NCBI RefSeq assembly: GCF_000497445.1
Contig: NZ_CM002285.1
Coordinates: forward strand, 7,103,546 to 7,165,455
Length of the DNA: 61,910 bases
From: Streptomyces roseochromogenus subsp. oscitans DS 12.976
Lineage (GTDB): Bacteria > Actinomycetota > Actinomycetes > Streptomycetales > Streptomycetaceae
Direction of reading: 5' to 3'
Shown here: in pieces, positions 1 through 9,638 of the stretch
Layout: each line of letters opens with the position of its first letter
Numbering within the stretch: position 1 is the stretch's first letter
The notes under the pieces: model-generated
Database searches by the model: none
What the model was told of the DNA's origin: nothing
What the model saw: only the letters and a program-made list of their open reading frames with translations
Made by a program: the position numbers and the translations under genes

Positions 1-75
1 CCGCGTCGGGCCTTTCAGGACTTGATCGGTGGGAAGCCCGATCCGCGCCCGGTCCGGTTGCTGGATCGTCGCTGA
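1..75 (+). CDS. 3' end of an unidentified protein (partial, runs off left edge)
   Basis: An open frame enters at base 1 and ends at TGA 73-75. The last residues read PRRAFQDLIGGKPDPRPVRL followed by LDRR. The same C-terminal peptide, with one L to S change, is encoded again in the same frame at 181-255, which supports this frame as real coding sequence rather than a chance shadow. In the second copy the preceding codons read RAYCRDRRWVK, probably what lies just left of the window here. I do not recognise the family. The gene would converge with the membrane protein at 195-959. Confidence 0.5.
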   Translation, partial: PRRAFQDLIGGKPDPRPVRLLDRR

Positions 76-120
76 CGGTGCCGTGTCGGTCGGCGGTATC
101 CGCGCCGCGTCCGGTGCCCG

Positions 121-255
121 CGGGCTGCTCGCGCCGAGGCGGCCTTGCGTGCGTACTGCCGCGACCGGCGCTGGGTCAAGCCGCGTCGGGCCTTTCAGGA
201 CTTGATCGGTGGCAAGCCCGATCCGCGCCCGGTCCGGTTGTCGGATCGTCGCTGA
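121..255 (+). pseudogene. Duplicated 3' fragment of the left-edge gene
   Basis: The plus frame through 136-255 reads AEAALRAYCRDRRWVKPRRA and continues with the same C-terminal peptide as the gene ending at 75, stopping at TGA 253-255. No ribosome site or start codon precedes it, and it lies downstream of the first copy's stop. It overlaps, antisense, the last ~20 codons of the membrane protein at 195-959. I read it as a non-functional remnant. If the first copy is the remnant instead, the intact gene would be longer. Confidence 0.5.
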
Positions 256-959
256 CGGTGCCGCGTCAGTCGGCCGTACCCGCGCCGCATCCGGAGCCGC
301 AGCGGGTGCCCGCGGCGGTGCCGCACGGCCACGATCAGGCACAGCAGCCCCACCGCCATCAGCGCGGCCAGATGTTCCTTGCCCGCCAGGTTCTCCTTGA
401 TCAGCACCTCGGCCACCATGGCCACGGTCACCGCGCCCGCCGTCATATAGGCGCCGTACCGCCAGGCCACGAACACGGCGAGCCCCACCACGGCCGCCGA
501 CGGGCCGGTGTCGACCACCTGCGCGTCCGTCCACGGCAGCCCGAACGGGGCGTGTGCGCCGAGCGAGATGCCGACGCGCGCGTACAGGGTGCCGGCGAGC
601 GTGGCGACGTAGGCGATGACCAGCGTCCGCCACCAGCCGATGGACACCTCGGCGATCCCGAACACCAGCAGGATCTGCACCAGCGCGCCCCACACCGGCA
701 GATCCAGCGCCGGCACGTACAGCGACAGGGGAGTGCGCAGCAGGGCCAGCCACAGCGGGTCCTCGGCCCGTACGGCGCCCACGTTCTGCACGAACTGATA
801 GCCCCACTCCCGGTTCTGCACATACTGCAGAAGGGACGTCAGGCACACCGCCCCGAGCGTCATCGGCAGCGCCCGCAGATGCCGCTTCAGCAGGGCTTCC
901 CGTACGGTGACGTACAGCAGCCCCCACTCCTCACGGGCCCAGCGGGCGAGCGTTCTCAT
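195..959 (-). CDS. Rhomboid-like multi-pass membrane protein
   Basis: 254 aa. ATG at 957-959, preceded on the minus strand by GAGGAA about seven bases upstream, and only 10 bp after the DUF2156 gene, so probably co-transcribed with it. After a short amphipathic N-terminus it has about six hydrophobic segments. A DTGPSAAVVGL stretch in the second half resembles the place where rhomboids carry GxSG, and a later KEHLAAL supplies a membrane histidine. Whether it is an active protease is unclear. The basic C-terminal tail is encoded inside the duplicated segment antisense to a neighbour's coding frame, so the tail may have been altered by that duplication. Confidence 0.7.
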   Translation of the reverse strand: MRTLARWAREEWGLLYVTVREALLKRHLRALPMTLGAVCLTSLLQYVQNREWGYQFVQNVGAVRAEDPLWLALLRTPLSLYVPALDLPVWGALVQILLVFGIAEVSIGWWRTLVIAYVATLAGTLYARVGISLGAHAPFGLPWTDAQVVDTGPSAAVVGLAVFVAWRYGAYMTAGAVTVAMVAEVLIKENLAGKEHLAALMAVGLLCLIVAVRHRRGHPLRLRMRRGYGRLTRHRQRRSDNRTGRGSGLPPIKS

Positions 960-969
960 CGGGCGTTCC

Positions 970-2832
<1,863 letters not shown>

Positions 2833-2968
2833 GGGTCAGGATCATATGGGCGCTGCCGTGACGAACCGCACTTTTCCGCCGGGAGGCGGCAACTGCCGAT
2901 CTTTTCCGGCGCAACGGCGATCAGCCGCCGCGGCGGAATCCAGGCGTGCCGAACCGGCCGAAACCCGA

Positions 2969-4066
2969 CTACTCGCTCTCCTTCTCCTCCGGCTCCTTCT
3001 CCTCCGGCTCCTGCTCGGCTTCCGGCTTCTCGGGAAGCTCGGCAGCCAGCGCGGCAGCGCTGCGCACCAGGGAAAGCGCCAGCAGGGCTCCCGTACCCTC
3101 GCCGACCTTCACCCCCTGCTCCAGCAGCGGCTCCAGGGCCATCCGGTCCAGCGCCTTCGCCTGCCCCGGCTCCCCGCTGTCGTGCCCGGCCAGCCACCAG
3201 TCCGGCGCCCGGAAGGCGATCCGCTGCCCGACCAGCGCGCACGCGGCGGCCACGACGCCGTCCAGGATCACCGGCAGCTTCCGTACCGCGCACTGCAGCA
3301 GGAACCCGGTCATCGCCGCGAGGTCGGCTCCGCCCACGGTCGCCAGCAGCTGCAACTGGTCCCCGAGCACCGGCCGTGCCCGCCTGAGCGCGTCCCGGAT
3401 CGCCGCGCACTTGCGCATCCACGCCAGGTCGTCGATCGCGAGCCCGCCCCGCCCGGTCACCACCGACGCGTCGGTCCCGCACAGCGCGGCGATCAGCACC
3501 GCCGCGGCCGTGGTCCCGCCCACGCTGACGTCCCCGAGCACCACCAGGTCCGTACCCGAGTCGGCCTCCTCGTCGGCGACCGCGATGCCCGCGCGCAGCG
3601 CCGCCTCGGCCTCGTCCAGGGTGAGCGCGTCCTCGATGTCGATACGGCCGCTGCCGCGCCGCACCCGGTGGCGCCCGACGTCCTGCGGGAAGACGTCCGG
3701 TGCGCAGTCCAGGGCCATGTCCACGATCCGTACGGGCACCTCCTGCCGCCGTGCGAGCACCGACACCGGGCTCGCACCCTCCAGCACCGCCCGCACCAGC
3801 TGCTCCGCGCCGCCCGCGGGCCGTGCCGAGACGCCCAGTTCGGCGATGCCGTGGTCACCGGCGAAGAGGATCACCCGCGGCCGCTCGATGGGCCGTACCG
3901 GTACGGCGCTCTGTGCGGCGGCCAGCCACTCGCCCAGCTCGTCGAGGCGGCCCAGCGCCCCGGCCGGCACGATCTGGCGCTCCCGCCGGGCCTCGGCGTC
4001 ACGGCGCACGCCCCCGTCCGGGCGCTCGATCAGATCGGTGAAGTCGTCCAGATTAAGCCTGCTCAT
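2969..4066 (-). CDS. cobT: Nicotinate-nucleotide--dimethylbenzimidazole phosphoribosyltransferase CobT
   Basis: 365 aa. It makes alpha-ribazole phosphate from nicotinate mononucleotide and DMB, building the lower ligand of cobalamin. Family signatures: FAGDHGIA near residue 75, LVVLGDVSVGGTTAAA, and KVGEGTGA, which carries the catalytic glutamate. ATG at 4064-4066 begins MSRLNLDDF; the frame extends 14 codons further but without family similarity. The C-terminus ends in an acidic tail rich in E, K and P after about residue 345, which is unusual. The gene is divergent from the methyltransferase at 4200; cobU lies on the other side of it. No cobS lies between them. Confidence 0.93.
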   Translation of the reverse strand: MSRLNLDDFTDLIERPDGGVRRDAEARRERQIVPAGALGRLDELGEWLAAAQSAVPVRPIERPRVILFAGDHGIAELGVSARPAGGAEQLVRAVLEGASPVSVLARRQEVPVRIVDMALDCAPDVFPQDVGRHRVRRGSGRIDIEDALTLDEAEAALRAGIAVADEEADSGTDLVVLGDVSVGGTTAAAVLIAALCGTDASVVTGRGGLAIDDLAWMRKCAAIRDALRRARPVLGDQLQLLATVGGADLAAMTGFLLQCAVRKLPVILDGVVAAACALVGQRIAFRAPDWWLAGHDSGEPGQAKALDRMALEPLLEQGVKVGEGTGALLALSLVRSAAALAAELPEKPEAEQEPEEKEPEEKESE

Positions 4067-4199
4067 TCGCCGAACAGTACCGCCAGAGAACGAACGCTTC
4101 CGCGCCACATGGCCACCACACCCCTACGACGTCATTGCACCCAAGATCGGGATCCCATACTTTCCGTTTTGTCATGGAATGTCGCACAGGGAGCAGCCC

Positions 4200-5201
4200 A
4201 TGCCGGCCTCGCCCGTCACCCCGAAGACCCTGCCCCGGAGGGGGGACCCGCAGCGGTCCTCCGACCCGTTCCTGGAGCCGCGGCGTGAGAACTGCCCCTG
4301 GTGCGGCTCCGCACGGCTGCGCACCCGGGTGCGCGCGAGCGACCCGCTGCGCCACCGGCCGGGCCGGTTCGTCCTCGACCAGTGCCGGGACTGCGCCCAC
4401 ACCTTCCAGAACCCCCGGCTCACCGCGGAGGGGCTCGCCTTCTACCACCGGGACTTCTATGTACGGCACTTGGAGGAGTTCACCGCCCGGGTGCTGTCCT
4501 CCCGCGCGGTCCGCCGCCGGCACCGAGCCACCGCCTACAAGCTGTCGGCGCTGGCCGAGGCGGAGAGCTGGCTGGACGTGGGCACGGGCCGCGCCGGCTT
4601 TCCCGAGGCGGCGAAGGAGTTCTTCCCGTACACGAGCTTCGACGGCCTGGACCCGACGGCCCGGGTGCAGCAGGCGCAGCTGGAGGAGCGGGTCGAGGAG
4701 GCCCACCGCGGCTACCTCACCACCCCCGGGACGGCGGCCGGGCTGCGCGGCCGCTACGACGTGGTCAGCATGTTCCGCCACCTGGAGCAGACCCCCGACC
4801 CACGTGCCGAACTCCGCGCGGCCCTGACGGTCCTGCGCCCCGGCGGCCACCTCGTCCTGGAAGTCGCCAATCCACGCTGCGCGTTCGCCGCCCTCCTCGG
4901 CAGATGGTGGCTCCCCCACGGCCAGCCCCGCCACCTCCACCTGATGCCCCTGCCCAACCTGCGCGCGGAACTGGAGGCGCTGGGCTGCACGATCCTCATC
5001 ACGGACCGCCGCGCCCCGCACATCCCCTACGACCTCTCAGGCGCCGTCGCCCTGGCCTCGGCCCCCCATGCCCTGCTGAGGTTTGCCGCAGCGCCCTTGC
5101 TGGACGTGGCGACGGCCCTCGACCACGTCCTGGCGCCGTTCGTCCGCCGCACTCCTTTTTCCAACGCGTACAGACTCGTGGCGCGCAAGGCCGCCCGCTG
5201 A
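4200..5201 (+). CDS. Class I SAM-dependent methyltransferase with N-terminal zinc ribbon
   Basis: 333 aa. ATG at 4200-4202 is chosen because AGGGAG lies seven bases upstream; a weaker in-frame ATG is at 4179. Residues ~32-65 carry CPWC and CRDC, a four-cysteine zinc-ribbon pair found before methyltransferase domains of sugar and natural-product enzymes. The SAM fold follows, with WLDVGTGRAGFP (motif I), YDVVSMFRHLEQTPDP and LRPGGHLVLEVANP. The substrate is unknown. It lies between cobT (divergent) and cobU (convergent), both on the opposite strand, so a cobalamin role cannot be inferred from an operon. Confidence 0.8.
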   Translation: MPASPVTPKTLPRRGDPQRSSDPFLEPRRENCPWCGSARLRTRVRASDPLRHRPGRFVLDQCRDCAHTFQNPRLTAEGLAFYHRDFYVRHLEEFTARVLSSRAVRRRHRATAYKLSALAEAESWLDVGTGRAGFPEAAKEFFPYTSFDGLDPTARVQQAQLEERVEEAHRGYLTTPGTAAGLRGRYDVVSMFRHLEQTPDPRAELRAALTVLRPGGHLVLEVANPRCAFAALLGRWWLPHGQPRHLHLMPLPNLRAELEALGCTILITDRRAPHIPYDLSGAVALASAPHALLRFAAAPLLDVATALDHVLAPFVRRTPFSNAYRLVARKAAR

Positions 5202-5219
5202 CGGCGCGTGTGTGGTCCC

Positions 5220-5248
5220 GCCGCTGCGGGCAGTCGTGCGGCAGCGGC
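5220..5248. terminator. Hairpin between convergent genes
   Basis: Eight-base perfect arms GCCGCTGC / GCAGCGGC with a 13-nt loop lie in the 59-bp gap between the methyltransferase and the cobU fusion. No U-tract follows, as is common in Streptomyces. Confidence 0.55.
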
Positions 5249-5260
5249 ACCCGGTGCCGC

Positions 5261-6463
5261 TCACCCCCGGAGCACCAACGCCTGACCGGCGACCACCAGC
5301 ACCACCTGCTCGCACTCCGCCCCGAACGCCGTGTTCAGCCGCCCCAGTTCGTCCCGGTACCGCCGCCCGGACGCGGTCGCCGGCACGATCCCCGACCCCA
5401 CCTCGTTCGACACGGCGACGACGGTCCGCCGAGTACCCCGCACGGCGGCCGCCAGCTCCCGCACCCGCTCCCGCAGCGCCTTCTCCCCACCGCCCGCCCA
5501 CTCCGCGTCGTCCCACGCCCCCACGGAGTCCATGACATCCGTCAGCCACAGCGACAGACAGTCGATCAGCAACGGCGGCCCGTCCTCCCGCAACAGCGGC
5601 ACCAGATCCGTCGTCTCCGCCGTACGCCACGACCCCGGCCGCCGCTCCCGGTGCACGGCCACCCGCTCCGCCCACTCGCTGTCCCCGCCCCGCGTCCCGC
5701 CGGTCGCCACGTACAGCACCTCAGGGAAGGACTCCAGCCGCCGCTCGGCCTCCACCGACTTGCCCGAGCGCGCCCCGCCCAGCACCAGCGTCCGGCGCGG
5801 CACGTCCGGCACGTCCTCGTACACGCCGACCGCCAGCGTCGTACCGTCCGGCACCGCCCGCGCCCCGGCCGCCGCCAGCCGGCGCCGCAACTCCGCGCCC
5901 GGGGGCACGTCATGGTCGAGGTGGACGGCGACCACATCCGTCGTCGGACCGACCGAACCCACCGCCCGCAACCGCGCCAGCGCGTCCGGGCGGCCCACGA
6001 CGTCCGCGAGGACGAGGTGGCACGACTCCGCCGTCGCCGCCTCCAGACCGGCCGGCGCGCCACTCGGCGGCAGATACAGCAGCCGCTGCCCGTCCGGACC
6101 GGTCACCGCGTACCCGGTGCCGCCCGCGTCCATCGCCACGGCCCGCACCCGATGCCCCGTCAGCAGCGCCAACTCCCGCCCGTCCGGCACCCGCCCGGGC
6201 TGCGGCAGCCCGGCCGGCACCTCCACCGCCGGTCCGTCGTGCGGATGCGACAGCAGCACCTGCCGTACCCCGCCCAGCGAATGCCCGGCCCGCGCCGCCG
6301 CGAACGCCACGCCCGGCGTCAGGTCGAGCAACAGCGTCCCGTCCACCAGCACGGCCGTCGCCGCCCGGGCATCCGGCCCCAGCGCGGTCGCGCACGCGGC
6401 GCAGGGGCAGTCGGGCCGGGGCAGTCCGGCGGGGGAACCGGTACCGAGCAGAGTCACTTCCAC
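5261..6463 (-). CDS. cobU: Degenerate metallo-beta-lactamase domain fused to CobU (adenosylcobinamide kinase/guanylyltransferase)
   Basis: 400 aa from GTG 6461-6463 (start uncertain; GTG 6455-6457 also fits). The C-terminal ~175 residues are CobU: Walker A GGARSGKS, the GGTRG and LLIDCLSLWLTD segments, and VVAVSNEVGSGIVP. CobU phosphorylates adenosylcobinamide and loads GMP during nucleotide-loop assembly. The N-terminal ~220 residues look like a PhnP-type metallo-beta-lactamase fold: LLGTGSPAGLP, then a CPCAAC cysteine cluster. However, the metal motif HxHxDH reads SHPHDGPA, so most metal ligands appear lost. The family fusion occurs in actinomycetes; the role of the front domain is unknown. 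Confidence 0.85.
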   Translation of the reverse strand: MEVTLLGTGSPAGLPRPDCPCAACATALGPDARAATAVLVDGTLLLDLTPGVAFAAARAGHSLGGVRQVLLSHPHDGPAVEVPAGLPQPGRVPDGRELALLTGHRVRAVAMDAGGTGYAVTGPDGQRLLYLPPSGAPAGLEAATAESCHLVLADVVGRPDALARLRAVGSVGPTTDVVAVHLDHDVPPGAELRRRLAAAGARAVPDGTTLAVGVYEDVPDVPRRTLVLGGARSGKSVEAERRLESFPEVLYVATGGTRGGDSEWAERVAVHRERRPGSWRTAETTDLVPLLREDGPPLLIDCLSLWLTDVMDSVGAWDDAEWAGGGEKALRERVRELAAAVRGTRRTVVAVSNEVGSGIVPATASGRRYRDELGRLNTAFGAECEQVVLVVAGQALVLRG

Positions 6464-6542
6464 GGGTCGATTTTCGCCTGTCCGATCAGGTCTTGCGCTT
6501 CCGGCTAGTCTTCCAGCAGGTGTTGGATCGAAGGAGGCCCAG

Positions 6543-6755
6543 ATGACGGCATGGACGTGGCGGTTCGAGAAGGCCGACGGGACGGAGGTCCAGCCCGCGG
6601 TGCAGCCCGAGGAATTCACCACGCAGGGGGATGCCGAGTCCTGGATCGGGGAGCACTGGAAGGCGCTGCTGGAGGGCGGGGCCGACCAGGTACGGCTGTT
6701 CGAGGAGAGCGCCGAGATCTACGGGCCGATGAGCCTGCACGCCGACGCTGCCTAG
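6543..6755 (+). CDS. Small conserved hypothetical protein
   Basis: 70 aa, starting MTAWTWRFEKADG. A near-consensus AAGGAGG lies eight bases before ATG 6543-6545, so translation is convincing. Acidic, soluble, no cysteines or membrane segment; tryptophans at residues ~4, 6, 36 and 41. Short proteins of this type are widespread in Streptomyces with no assigned role. It is divergent from the cobU fusion (79 bp between starts) and convergent with the HtrA-like gene. Confidence 0.8.
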   Translation: MTAWTWRFEKADGTEVQPAVQPEEFTTQGDAESWIGEHWKALLEGGADQVRLFEESAEIYGPMSLHADAA

Positions 6756-6763
6756 CCGCGCCG

Positions 6764-6790
6764 AGGGGTACGGCCCTGGGTCGTACCCCT
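6764..6790. terminator. Hairpin terminator between convergent genes
   Basis: Nine-base perfect arms AGGGGTACG / CGTACCCCT around a 9-nt loop, followed by a T-rich run (cccgtttcgtttc), lie between the 70-aa gene and the HtrA-like gene. Confidence 0.75.
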
Positions 6791-6804
6791 TCCCGTTTCG
6801 TTTC

Positions 6805-7881
6805 TCACTGCTCGCCCAGCGTCACCTTCGCCGACTTCTCGGCGCCGGTGCGCTGGTACGTCACCGTTGTCTTCTGGCCCGGCTTGTCCGCCGCCAGCGC
6901 CTCGGACAGCGAGGTGATGGTGGTGATCGGCTCGTCCCCGAGCCTGGTGATGATGTCGCCCGGTCTCAGGCCCGCCTGGTCGGCCGCGCCGCCGTTCTTG
7001 ACGCTGACCACCGCCACCCCGGCGGGCTGGTAGCGGTCGTCCACGACGGTCCGCGCGGTGATGCCGAGCGCGGCCCGCCCCGAGTCGACGACCTTGCCCT
7101 CCTTGACGATCTGCCCGGCGATCGTCTTCACCATCGACGCCGGGATGGCGAACCCGATGCCGGGCGCCGCGCTGCCCCCGAGGTCGGGGTCGGCGGCGGC
7201 GAGCGTCGGGATGCCGATGACCTGCCCGTCCAGGTTGACCAGGGCGCCGCCGCTGTTGCCGGGGTTGATGGCGGCCGAGGTCTGCACCATGTTCGCGATG
7301 GTCGCGCCCGTGCCCCCGCCCGCGGTCTCGCTGACGGTCCGCCCGGTCGCCGACACGATGCCCTGGGTCACGCTGGACGACAGTCCGAGCGGCGAACCCA
7401 TGGCCAGCACGATCTGGCCGACCTCCACTTTCTCGGAGTCGCCGAACGTCGCCGCCTTCAGCCCGGCCGGCACCTTGTCCAGCTTGATCACGGCCAGGTC
7501 CTGCTCGGGGTAGGAGTACACCAGGCGCGCGGTGAGCGGCTCCTCGTTGTTGGCCGTGGTCACCTTGAAGGTCTTCTCCGACCGGACCACGTGCGCGTTG
7601 GTGACGATGTGGCCCTTGTCGTCGTACACCACCCCGGAGCCCAGGGTTCGGCTCGCCTGGATCTGCACGACCGACGGCAGGACCTGCCTGATGACCTTCT
7701 GGTACTGGTTCTGCAGGTCGTTCGCGGCCATCGGTACGGCCGCCCGGTCGGTCGTCGCCCTGTCGGTGTCCTGTGCGGCCGGACCGGCGGTCGGTGAGCA
7801 GCCGGCGGCGAGGACGGCGCAGCACACCAGCGCGGCGGCGGACACGGCCTTGCCGAGGGCACGGGTACGGGAAGCGTCCAT
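6805..7881 (-). CDS. HtrA/DegP-like trypsin-type serine protease lipoprotein with PDZ domain
   Basis: 358 aa. ATG 7879-7881. The signal ends in the lipobox LAAGC with Cys28, so it is exported and lipid-anchored. The protease domain shows the catalytic triad: His in NAHVV, Asp in DLAVIKLD, Ser in PGNSGGAL. A PDZ domain follows at ~265-350 (GVAVVSVKNGGAADQAGLRP). HtrA proteases degrade or refold damaged exported proteins. It follows the methyltransferase and DUF3043 genes on the same strand and sits near psp and two-component genes, consistent with envelope quality control (inference). Confidence 0.92.
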   Translation of the reverse strand: MDASRTRALGKAVSAAALVCCAVLAAGCSPTAGPAAQDTDRATTDRAAVPMAANDLQNQYQKVIRQVLPSVVQIQASRTLGSGVVYDDKGHIVTNAHVVRSEKTFKVTTANNEEPLTARLVYSYPEQDLAVIKLDKVPAGLKAATFGDSEKVEVGQIVLAMGSPLGLSSSVTQGIVSATGRTVSETAGGGTGATIANMVQTSAAINPGNSGGALVNLDGQVIGIPTLAAADPDLGGSAAPGIGFAIPASMVKTIAGQIVKEGKVVDSGRAALGITARTVVDDRYQPAGVAVVSVKNGGAADQAGLRPGDIITRLGDEPITTITSLSEALAADKPGQKTTVTYQRTGAEKSAKVTLGEQ

Positions 7882-7937
7882 GCCCCGAGTCTCACCGCAC
7901 GGTGATCGACCGGCCCGTGGTGTTCCCCCGAACGGGC

Positions 7938-8726
7938 TCAGCCCCGTACACCGCACAGGTGGAGCAGCGCCGCCACCCCGCGGTAGGGATCGGTGCGGCC
8001 GGCCCGCTCCTCGGCGGCCAGCAGCGTCTCCAGGTCGTCCGGGATCGGCGTGTCGTCCATGGCCGTGTCCGTGAAGACCCGCACGCCGTACCAGGCGTGC
8101 AGCGGGGCGGCGATCCCGGCGAGCGTGGCGGTGAGGCCGGCCAGCCGGTCGGCCCGGACGTTGAGGCCGAGGCGGTTGCAATAGGCGGTGGTGTCGAAGG
8201 CGGCCAGGGTGCCCGCCCAGTCCCCGGACAGGCCCGGCCGCAGGGCGAGCGCGTCGCCGTTGCGGACCAGGAGGGACAGCAGCCCGCCGGGCGCCAGCAT
8301 CCGGGCCAGGCCCGCCAGCAGCGGGTCCGGCTCCTCCACGTACATCAGCACGCCGTGGCACAGCACCACGTCGAAGCCGCCCGGCAGGAAGTGCACACCG
8401 GTGTCGCGGCCGTCGCCCTGCACCAGCCGCACCCGCTCGCGGATGCCCTGCGGCTGCGCGGCCAGCGCCTCACGCGCGGCGGCGATCATCGTCGCGTCCT
8501 GCTCGACCCCGGTCACCTGATGGCCGAGCCGGGCCAGCCGCAGCGCCTGCGTGCCCTGGCCCATGCCCACGTCGAGCACCCGCAACCGCTGCCCGACCGG
8601 GAACCGCCCGGCTATCTGCTCGTCGAGCTGCCGGGCCACCAACTCCTGTCGTACGACATCACGCAGCCGGCCCAGCTTGTTCAGCCAGGCCTTTGCCGCA
8701 CCCCCGGTGAAGGCGTCTGCGCTCAG
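7938..8726 (-). CDS. SAM-dependent methyltransferase, apparent CTG start
   Basis: About 262 aa. Motif I VLDVGMGQGTQALRLA, then VTGVEQD, LVQGDGRD and LAPGGLLSLLVRNG place it among class I (UbiE/Methyltransf_11-type) enzymes; target unknown. No ATG, GTG or TTG lies in frame near the conserved N-terminus (SADAFTGGAAKAWLNKLGRL). A CTG at 8724-8726 overlaps the DUF3043 stop (CTGA), with GGAGA about seven bases upstream, and is the most economical start. The frame is open further upstream through the DUF3043 gene but reads as shadow. It is co-directional with DUF3043 and 56 bp ahead of the protease. Confidence 0.75.
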   Translation of the reverse strand: MSADAFTGGAAKAWLNKLGRLRDVVRQELVARQLDEQIAGRFPVGQRLRVLDVGMGQGTQALRLARLGHQVTGVEQDATMIAAAREALAAQPQGIRERVRLVQGDGRDTGVHFLPGGFDVVLCHGVLMYVEEPDPLLAGLARMLAPGGLLSLLVRNGDALALRPGLSGDWAGTLAAFDTTAYCNRLGLNVRADRLAGLTATLAGIAAPLHAWYGVRVFTDTAMDDTPIPDDLETLLAAEERAGRTDPYRGVAALLHLCGVRG

Positions 8727-9319
8727 GGCCGCTCTCCGCGCTTGACCTGCGGCTTCGGCAGCCGGAGCCGGCGCATCTGCAGCGACCGCATCAGGGCGTA
8801 CGGGACCGCGCCGCGGGTGTTCTGGCCGGGGAACTTCTCCTTGAGGCGCTTCTTCAGGCGGAAGCCGCTGAACGCCGCGTCCGCCACGATCAGCACGATC
8901 ACCACCAGCCACAGCAGCAGCGCGATCGACTGGATCGCCGGCACCCGCACCACGCTCAGCACGAGGATCACCACGGCGAGCGGCAGGAAGAACTCCGCCA
9001 CGTTGAACCGCGAGTCCACCCAGTCGCGGGCGAACTTGCGCACCGGGCCCTTGTCCCGGGCGGGCAGATAGCGCTCGTCACCGGTGGCCAGCGCCTGGCG
9101 CTGCCGATCCAGGGCCTGGCGCCGTTCCTCGCGCTGACGCTTGGCGGCCTCCTTGCGGTTGGTCGGCGTGTTGGCCACGCTGCGCCGCTGGGTCTGGGCC
9201 TCACTGCGCTTGGGCGTGGGCCTGCCCTTCGGGGCCTGCGGGTCACGGGGCTGCTTGGAGAGGGCTACCCGCGTCTTGTCAGCGGGAGCCTTCTCGTCCT
9301 TGGCACGGCTACGGAACAC
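8723..9319 (-). CDS. DUF3043 membrane protein
   Basis: 198 aa from GTG 9317-9319 (MFRSRAKDEKAPADK). A highly charged, coiled-coil-prone N-terminal ~95 residues (KRQREERRQALDRQ) precede two adjacent transmembrane helices (FFLPLAVVILVLSVV and IALLLWLVVIVLIVADAAF), then a basic tail. This matches the actinobacterial DUF3043 family, of unknown function. Its stop overlaps the start of the methyltransferase, implying translational coupling. Confidence 0.8.
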   Translation of the reverse strand: MFRSRAKDEKAPADKTRVALSKQPRDPQAPKGRPTPKRSEAQTQRRSVANTPTNRKEAAKRQREERRQALDRQRQALATGDERYLPARDKGPVRKFARDWVDSRFNVAEFFLPLAVVILVLSVVRVPAIQSIALLLWLVVIVLIVADAAFSGFRLKKRLKEKFPGQNTRGAVPYALMRSLQMRRLRLPKPQVKRGERP

Positions 9320-9638
9320 AAAACCCAAGGGTAAGGGCTGCACCGGCATGGACCCAGCCCGGCGGGGAACGATCCGGCAACACCGGACGTCTGTAGGGGG
9401 ACAGAGGGGACGTTGCAGGCGCTTCACCCGGCGGTCACCGAAGGGACCGCGGAGGGCCCGGAAAGGCTCACCCGGAGGACCACCTACTCCTCACGCCGGA
9501 GCGATACCGTCCGCAGTCGTCCTTGGGGATGAGCGTATCCGTCCCCGAACAGTGCGGTAATGGAGTCAGGGCCCGTACTGTGGGACCTGTCGCAGGATCT
9601 GTGAGCTGGAGTCCGTCAGAAGGGGGCGCGCGAAGCCC
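9320..9638. other. 319-bp divergent intergenic region (DUF3043 / pspA)
   Basis: Separates the minus-strand DUF3043-methyltransferase-protease unit from the plus-strand psp unit, so it must hold two promoters. I see no convincing ORF, RNA fold or inverted repeat. A GGAAC...CGTC pair near 9366-9392 has an ECF-sigma look, but I would not call it. Confidence 0.4.

Larger units (their letters stand above)
1..297. repeat. Direct duplication, two ~117-bp copies offset by 180 bp
   Basis: Bases 1-117 and 181-297 align without gaps. The first 60 bases differ at a single position; the next ~55 differ at roughly eight, so similarity fades to the right. The unit contains the 3' end of the plus-strand gene, its stop codon and the following spacer. 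The offset is a multiple of three. Bases 121-180 probably match sequence left of the window. It looks like a partial tandem duplication of a gene end that has since diverged. Confidence 0.8.

Noticed and set aside
2946..4199. N-terminal extension of the zinc-ribbon methyltransferase frame
   Set aside because: The frame stays open for 418 codons upstream but is low-complexity and antisense to cobT; the ribosome site at 4200 marks the start.
2833..6542. Cobalamin riboswitch near cobT/cobU
   Set aside because: No B12-box-like sequence or leader long enough is present.
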